Shown here piece after piece: positions 6,624 to 10,062 of a stretch of 10,062 nt of DNA. Made by a program: the position numbers and the translations under genes. Every line of letters starts with the position of its first letter. Position 1 is the stretch's first letter. Origin of the DNA: Oscillospiraceae bacterium (GTDB lineage: Bacteria; Bacillota; Clostridia; Oscillospirales; Oscillospiraceae); the NCBI GenBank assembly GCA_012513005.1, contig JAAZCZ010000054.1:1-10062 (forward strand), in the 5' to 3' direction. The notes under the pieces are model-generated. The model was not told the DNA's origin and did not search any database. It saw only the letters and a list, made by a program, of their open reading frames with translations.

Positions 6624-7892
6624 TTATTTGCCCCCTTCCTCTTCACCACATACTGAAATCACAATATTCTCCGTGCCGCAATCAAAGGGTTTAACTTCGA
6701 TATTCAGCATTTCCTGCGGTCTTAAAATTCTATACTTTTTTTCAAATAGTATCCTATCGCCTTGGCTTACCGTTAAAACTGCGTTTTTTAAAACTTTCTT
6801 AACTCTGCAAAATATTTCTAGAGGTTTATCACTATTTCCGCTGCGATACTGTATTGGCAGAGCTCCTGTTACATCCTTGCCTGCTTCAATTTTACACACA
6901 ATAGGCAGAATGTTTCCGTTTTTAATAAACTCAAAAGCTCCGCTTGCAGCAATTTCTCCTGTTCTTGAAACATTATCTGTTAAATCAAATACGCTGACTA
7001 CATTGCCTGCCGCAAAAATTCCGGGTACCATAGTCATAAAATTATTATCGATTATAGGCCCGTTTGTTTGCTCTGAGAGCGGTACATCTGCCTTTAGAGA
7101 AATCTCATTTTCGGGTATCAGCCCGACCGAAAGTACCAAAAGATCACAGGGTATATATCTCTGCGTATTAGGAATTGGCTTATAATCATCATCTACCTGT
7201 TGTACAGTAACTCCCTCAACTGCATACTTTCCGTGAATTTCGGTTACTGTTGTTGACAAATGTAGTGGGATATTATAATCATCAAGACACTGAGAAATAT
7301 TTCTTTGAAGACCACCCGGACGATTCATAATTTCGTAGACGCCTTCGACCTTAACATCCTCTAAGGTCATTCTTCTTGCCATAATGAGTCCAATGTCTCC
7401 TGAACCTAATATTACAGCTTTCTCACCGGGAATGAGTCCTTCCTTGTTTATATACCTCTGAACTGTACCGGCTGTCAGAACACCTCTTGGTCTGCTGCCC
7501 ATAATATGCGCCTGCATTCGGCTTCGCTCTCGGCAACCCATGGCTAGAATAACAGCCGTTGCAGTTATTTTTGTGAGTCCTGACTCGGAGCTTATAACAA
7601 AAACTTCTCTGTCTTTTGTCATGTCCACAACCATTGTGTTGAGCATTATTTTTACATCCAGCTTTTCTGCTTCGTCGATTTGCTTTTGAACATACTGCGG
7701 ACCTGAGAGTGTTTCTTTGAATCTTTGTAGTCCAAATCCGTCATGGATGCACTGCTGAAGTATTCCTCCTGCCTCGTTATTACGCTCAACAATCAAAACA
7801 TCATTTATGCCGAGTTTTTTGCCATGAATTGCTGCTGCTAAACCTGCTGGACCCGCACCTATTATCAGTAAGTCAACCTTGATTTCTTTCAT
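6624..7892 (-). CDS. FAD/NAD(P)-dependent oxidoreductase, GlpB-position, HcnB/opine-oxidase-A-like
   Basis: This 422-residue pyridine nucleotide-disulfide-type flavoprotein has an FAD Rossmann motif IGAGPAGLAAA at 11-21, the family motif GGILQQCIHDGFGL at 42-55, LAMGCRERSR at 116-125, a second NAD(P)-type Rossmann motif ILGSGDIGLIMARR at 161-174 and the FAD-closing GIFAAGNVVSVFDLTD at 291-306. It has no redox CXXC pair of the thioredoxin-reductase kind. Residues from about 335 form a poorly conserved tail. The ATG at 7892 overlaps the preceding stop as ATGA and has GGAGG 7 nt before it. Such proteins sit beside a GlpA-type dehydrogenase and DUF1667, and probably receive electrons from the GlpA partner. 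NAD(P)H as the final partner is suggested by the second Rossmann fold but not shown. Confidence 0.88.
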   Translation of the reverse strand: MKEIKVDLLIIGAGPAGLAAAIHGKKLGINDVLIVERNNEAGGILQQCIHDGFGLQRFKETLSGPQYVQKQIDEAEKLDVKIMLNTMVVDMTKDREVFVISSESGLTKITATAVILAMGCRERSRMQAHIMGSRPRGVLTAGTVQRYINKEGLIPGEKAVILGSGDIGLIMARRMTLEDVKVEGVYEIMNRPGGLQRNISQCLDDYNIPLHLSTTVTEIHGKYAVEGVTVQQVDDDYKPIPNTQRYIPCDLLVLSVGLIPENEISLKADVPLSEQTNGPIIDNNFMTMVPGIFAAGNVVSVFDLTDNVSRTGEIAASGAFEFIKNGNILPIVCKIEAGKDVTGALPIQYRSGNSDKPLEIFCRVKKVLKNAVLTVSQGDRILFEKKYRILRPQEMLNIEVKPFDCGTENIVISVCGEEEGGK

Positions 7893-9646
7893 AACGATGC
7901 CTCCGGGAGCATTTCTTTATCTTCCTTTTTACGGCTATGCGAAAGCAGAACCGAAGAGTTTTTCTTTTTAAGGTCTATCTCGCAAGAGTCATAATTTAGC
8001 TCTCTTGACATTATCTCAACAATTTTGGGGCCACAGAAACCGCTCTGGCACCTTCCGGCTCCAGCCCTTGTTCTGCGCTTTATACCGTCTAAAGTGCATG
8101 CCGGCGGGTTTCTGTGCATGGCATCTACGATTTCAGCTTCGGTAACAAGCTCACATCTGCACACTACATTGCCGTATTTAGGATTTTCTTTAATCAGCTT
8201 ATCTTGCTCTTCACGGCTTTTGTTTCTAAAAACTACCGGAGGTATTCGGATTGGGTTCCAATCGTGCTTTTGTGTAATGCTTCTGCCTTCAGACTCGAAA
8301 TAATTTAGAACAAGTCCTTTGACCCTTTTTGCAATAGCCGGTGCTGATGCCAAGCCGGGAGACTGTATTCCGGCGCAGTGAATAAATCCCGGAGTATTCT
8401 TGGCAGCTTCAATAATAAAATCTTCTTTATAATCAGCGGGCCTGTTTCCTGCAAAAAATGAAATAACATTCTTTTTGCCGGCACCGGGAAACATTTCTAT
8501 ACCTCGCATATAGGCATATTCAAATTCATCAGCTAAGACAGATGTGTCTTCCTTGTTTTCTATTTCTTTTGCAGACGGCCCTAACAGCGGGTTTCCGGAC
8601 ACTGTTCTCTGTGCTCCGCCTCCCTTTGAATGGCTGCTGCTGTCGAGCTTTTTTACACGCGTAATATTTCTTTTTGCTCCAATAGTGTTGCGGTCTAATA
8701 TTATAATAGCGCCTCTTCTGGCATGTATTGTATAAAACTGCTCGTCAGCCATTTTGGCTACTTCATCTGCGTATACTCCTGCTGCGTTAATTACACAGCC
8801 CGTTTCTATTATGCCTTTTGATGTTAAAATTCTCTCGATTTTTCCCGAATTTTTATCTATGCCGAGTATTTCGGTGTCCATCATAAATTTAGCACCGTTA
8901 GCAGCAGCATTTTCTGCCAAAGCAATTGTGACTTCAAACCCGTCTACATAAGCAGTGCTGGGAGTATAAAGTCCAACTATTGCTCCTTTTGGCACATCAG
9001 GCTCAATCTGCATAATTTTTTTGCCAAAAATAAGTCTCATTCCCGGCACTCTGTTGAGTCTGCCGGCAATATATGCCAAATATAGCGTTATCATTTTGTC
9101 GCCTTTATAAGCGGCTATAATAGAACCTGTGCGCTCAAAGGCAAAGCCTAAATCCCTTGCCCACTGATCATACAACTTGTTGCCCTCAACATTCATTTTT
9201 GCCTTTAATGTTCCGGGCTTTACGGCATTTCCGGGATGAATCATACCGTTATTAGCCTTAGATGCACCCATTGAAACTTCGCTCTCTTTATCAATAACTA
9301 TTACGCTTAGATTTAGAGCTGAAAGCTCCCTTGCTATAGCGCAGCCACTGACACCTGCTCCGACAATAACTACATCTGCAGAAGCTATAGTTCCCAAACT
9401 GAGAGCTTCATTTAAATCCTCAAGACCGGTTTCTTTTTTTATACTGCCTTTTACTCTGATATTATTAACTACATTTTTTACTCCTCGAGTTTTTGCAGCA
9501 AAAAAACCGCTTTCGACAACCTGATTCCAATTATCGGCAGTTCCGTTTAGCGTTACAATCTTGTCATTGCTTATTGACACGGCGAGCCCGTCTATGCTAA
9601 ACCCCAGCTTATTCTGCATATTTTTTAGTAATTTTTCTGCTTTCAT
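7889..9646 (-). CDS. BON-domain/GlpA-like FAD oxidoreductase with C-terminal [2Fe-2S] domain
   Basis: This 585-residue protein has three parts. Residues about 8-67 look like a BON domain (KIVTLNGTADNW, then GVKNVVNNIRV). Residues about 88-450 are a DAO/GlpA-type FAD oxidase: ADVVIVGAGVSGCAIARE, ASKANNGMIHPGN, TVSGNPLLGPSA and GIQSPGLASAPAIA. The C-terminal BFD-like domain has Cys496, 498, 533 and 538 (CRC...CQSGFC), a likely [2Fe-2S] site. A charged tail of about 35 residues follows. Its nearest described relative is GlpA, which oxidises glycerol-3-phosphate to DHAP. There is no signal peptide, so the BON domain is cytoplasmic, unlike OsmY-type proteins. I chose the ATG at 9646: the in-frame TTG at 9658 lies in the TTGGGGA that serves as its ribosome site. 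First gene of the operon; the next gene overlaps by 4 bp. Oxidation of a kinase-made polyol phosphate is inferred. Confidence 0.88.
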   Translation of the reverse strand: MKAEKLLKNMQNKLGFSIDGLAVSISNDKIVTLNGTADNWNQVVESGFFAAKTRGVKNVVNNIRVKGSIKKETGLEDLNEALSLGTIASADVVIVGAGVSGCAIARELSALNLSVIVIDKESEVSMGASKANNGMIHPGNAVKPGTLKAKMNVEGNKLYDQWARDLGFAFERTGSIIAAYKGDKMITLYLAYIAGRLNRVPGMRLIFGKKIMQIEPDVPKGAIVGLYTPSTAYVDGFEVTIALAENAAANGAKFMMDTEILGIDKNSGKIERILTSKGIIETGCVINAAGVYADEVAKMADEQFYTIHARRGAIIILDRNTIGAKRNITRVKKLDSSSHSKGGGAQRTVSGNPLLGPSAKEIENKEDTSVLADEFEYAYMRGIEMFPGAGKKNVISFFAGNRPADYKEDFIIEAAKNTPGFIHCAGIQSPGLASAPAIAKRVKGLVLNYFESEGRSITQKHDWNPIRIPPVVFRNKSREEQDKLIKENPKYGNVVCRCELVTEAEIVDAMHRNPPACTLDGIKRRTRAGAGRCQSGFCGPKIVEIMSRELNYDSCEIDLKKKNSSVLLSHSRKKEDKEMLPEASL

Positions 9647-9681
9647 GGCAATCCCCAATCATAGAAAAAATATACAATATA

Positions 9682-9697
9682 CAATAATTCGTACATT
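9682..9697. repeat. Downstream copy of the 16-bp direct repeat, in the leader
   Basis: CAATAATTCGTACATT on the plus strand. It overlaps a 6-bp inverted repeat, ATTCGT (9687-9692) and ACGAAT (9700-9705), again with a 7-nt spacer. It lies about 36 nt upstream of the first start codon and would be transcribed from the main promoter, or overlap the weaker AT-rich promoter. Confidence 0.45.
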
Positions 9698-9819
9698 TAA
9701 CGAATAAAAAAATACTTAAATCTTAAATATAAAACGCAAAATATGTGCCAAAAATCTAATTAATGAACTTTTTAAGAGAATAAGCCTTCCGCAGAAGCTT
9801 AGTTTCAAAATCTGCAATT

Positions 9820-9848
9820 AGTATAGCATCAAATATTAAAAAGACCAA
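9820..9848 (-). promoter_or_regulatory. Sigma-70/SigA-type promoter of the operon
   Basis: On the minus strand TTGGTC (9848-9843) is 17 nt from TATACT (9825-9820), and the -10 is extended by TG (TGCTATACT). Transcription would start near 9813, leaving a leader of about 167 nt before the first ATG. A weaker alternative (TTCGTT, 17 nt, TATATT at 9681-9676) lies nearer the gene in very AT-rich DNA. Confidence 0.65.
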
Positions 9849-9859
9849 ACCAAATTGTT

Positions 9860-9875
9860 CAATAATTTGTACATT
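9860..9875. repeat. Upstream copy of a 16-bp direct repeat, candidate regulator site
   Basis: CAATAATTTGTACATT on the plus strand matches the copy at 9682-9697 at 15 of 16 positions. It lies just upstream of the -35 box (9848-9843), the usual place for an activator. It also overlaps a 6-bp inverted repeat, CAAATT (9851-9856) and AATTTG (9864-9869), with a 7-nt spacer that reaches to within 3 nt of the -35. Confidence 0.5.
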
Positions 9876-9912
9876 CATGTTTTTTTATACTATCCCCTGT
9901 TATTAGGGCGTT

Positions 9913-10062
9913 TTGACACTAAAATAAACATCCACCGGCTTAGCCGGTGGTTTTTCATATGCGGGCAAAGCCCTCTGTTCCTCGCAACACGTCAAACGTG
10001 TAATACGATCTGCCAGTTGCGGTAAGACTGTTACTTGCTGCCCGTAAACGGGCCAGCTTCAC
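9913..10062 (-). ncRNA. Probable IS200/IS605 right end with a tnpB-type guide RNA scaffold (partial)
   Basis: On the minus strand a chain of hairpins runs towards the operon: GCCCG/CGGGC (10053-10040), GTAA/TTAC (10034-10022), ACACGT/ACGTGT (10001-9987), GGGC/GCCC (9973-9963) and the 8-bp CCACCGGC stem (9950-9932), then ATGTTTATTTTAGTGTCAA. In tnpB elements the omega/reRNA spans the 3' end of tnpB and the right end, and ends at the element border; the cut site often resembles TCAA, here at 9916-9913. The tnpB body is outside the window. One minus frame is open from 10062 to the TGA at 9957-9955 and another stops at 10033-10031 (EAGPFTGSK), so I cannot say where any tnpB ends. Orientation rests on likeness to the left end at 144-181. 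Confidence 0.4.
9932..9950 (-). repeat. Subterminal hairpin of the IS right end
   Basis: An 8-bp perfect stem (CCACCGGC at 9932-9939, GCCGGTGG at 9943-9950) has a 3-nt loop. Its arms match the left-end hairpin at 144-160, in the same orientation. On the plus strand it is followed by TTTTT, so it could also act as a terminator for rightward transcription. Confidence 0.65.

Larger units (their letters stand above)
9647..9912 (-). other. AT-rich leader and control region of the operon
   Basis: There is no gene in these roughly 270 bases. They hold the promoter, the two direct-repeat copies and a bulged hairpin on the minus strand with AAGC/GCTT and TTC/GAA arms (about 9799-9781) that has no T-run. 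I see no recognisable riboswitch class. The DNA is markedly more AT-rich than the genes. Confidence 0.6.

Noticed and set aside
6628..7185. 185-residue plus-strand open frame
   Set aside because: It lies wholly antisense to the well-supported FAD/NAD oxidoreductase, and its composition is that of a complementary-strand shadow.
9647..9658. TTG start for the BON-GlpA protein
   Set aside because: The TTG overlaps the TTGGGGA sequence that best serves as ribosome site for the ATG at 9646.
9781..9800. Attenuator or riboswitch in the operon leader
   Set aside because: The bulged hairpin has no following T-run, and I recognise no riboswitch class, so it is mentioned only within the leader entry.
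9867..9891. Plus-strand promoter TTGTAC ... TATACT in the leader
   Set aside because: The spacing is only 13 nt, and there is no plus-strand gene downstream.
9955..10062. Open minus-strand frame ending at TGA 9957-9955 as the C-terminus of TnpB
   Set aside because: Its translation (VKLARLRAASNSL...) shows no TnpB motif and runs through several hairpins, so it is as likely to be non-coding. Not called as a CDS.
1..10062. CRISPR arrays, tRNA or rRNA genes, prophage or defence genes
   Set aside because: No regularly spaced repeats, no tRNA-like cloverleaf or rRNA signature, and no phage or defence protein was seen on either strand.

Overview
The window looks like a chromosomal segment of an anaerobic Firmicute, probably Clostridia. 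The grounds are moderately AT-rich DNA, strong GGAGG-type ribosome sites, mostly ATG with one GTG start, tightly packed genes, an electron-transfer flavoprotein (ETF), and IS200/IS605-type insertion sequence ends. The assignment rests on gene style, not on a database match.

Layout. Every real gene reads on the minus strand, so the order of transcription is right to left. At the far right (about 9913-10062) is the edge of an IS200/IS605-like element: a run of GC-rich hairpins that may be the right end and guide-RNA scaffold of a tnpB element. Next is an AT-rich leader (9647-9912) with one good promoter (TTGGTC, 17 nt, TATACT with a TG extension) and two copies of a 16-bp direct repeat, one just upstream of the -35. 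Eight genes follow with overlaps or very short gaps: a BON-domain/GlpA-like FAD oxidoreductase with a C-terminal [2Fe-2S] domain; a GlpB/HcnB-like FAD/NAD oxidoreductase; a DUF1667 four-cysteine protein; an alkyl-DHAP-synthase/GlcD-like FAD oxidase; a fused EtfB-EtfA; an 84-residue PCP_red-like protein; an FGGY carbohydrate kinase; and a YhfZ-like GntR-type regulator. A 13-bp hairpin terminator (187-218) closes the operon. Immediately beyond it is the left end of an IS200-like element whose tnpA begins at 58 and runs off the window.

How the genes may work together (inference). The kinase would phosphorylate a polyol or sugar. The GlpA/GlpB/DUF1667 trio would oxidise the phosphorylated compound in the manner of anaerobic glycerol-3-phosphate dehydrogenase, but no GlpC membrane subunit is present. 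The second flavin oxidase and the fused ETF look like a separate electron-transfer pair, as in lactate or glycolate dehydrogenase/ETF systems. The PCP_red-like protein is the least expected member. The regulator, encoded last, probably senses a pathway metabolite and may act on the repeats in front of the operon. No transporter is present and the substrate cannot be read from the sequence. The combination is the most interesting thing here: two flavin oxidase modules, one ETF and one kinase under a YhfZ-like regulator, flanked by matching insertion-sequence ends.
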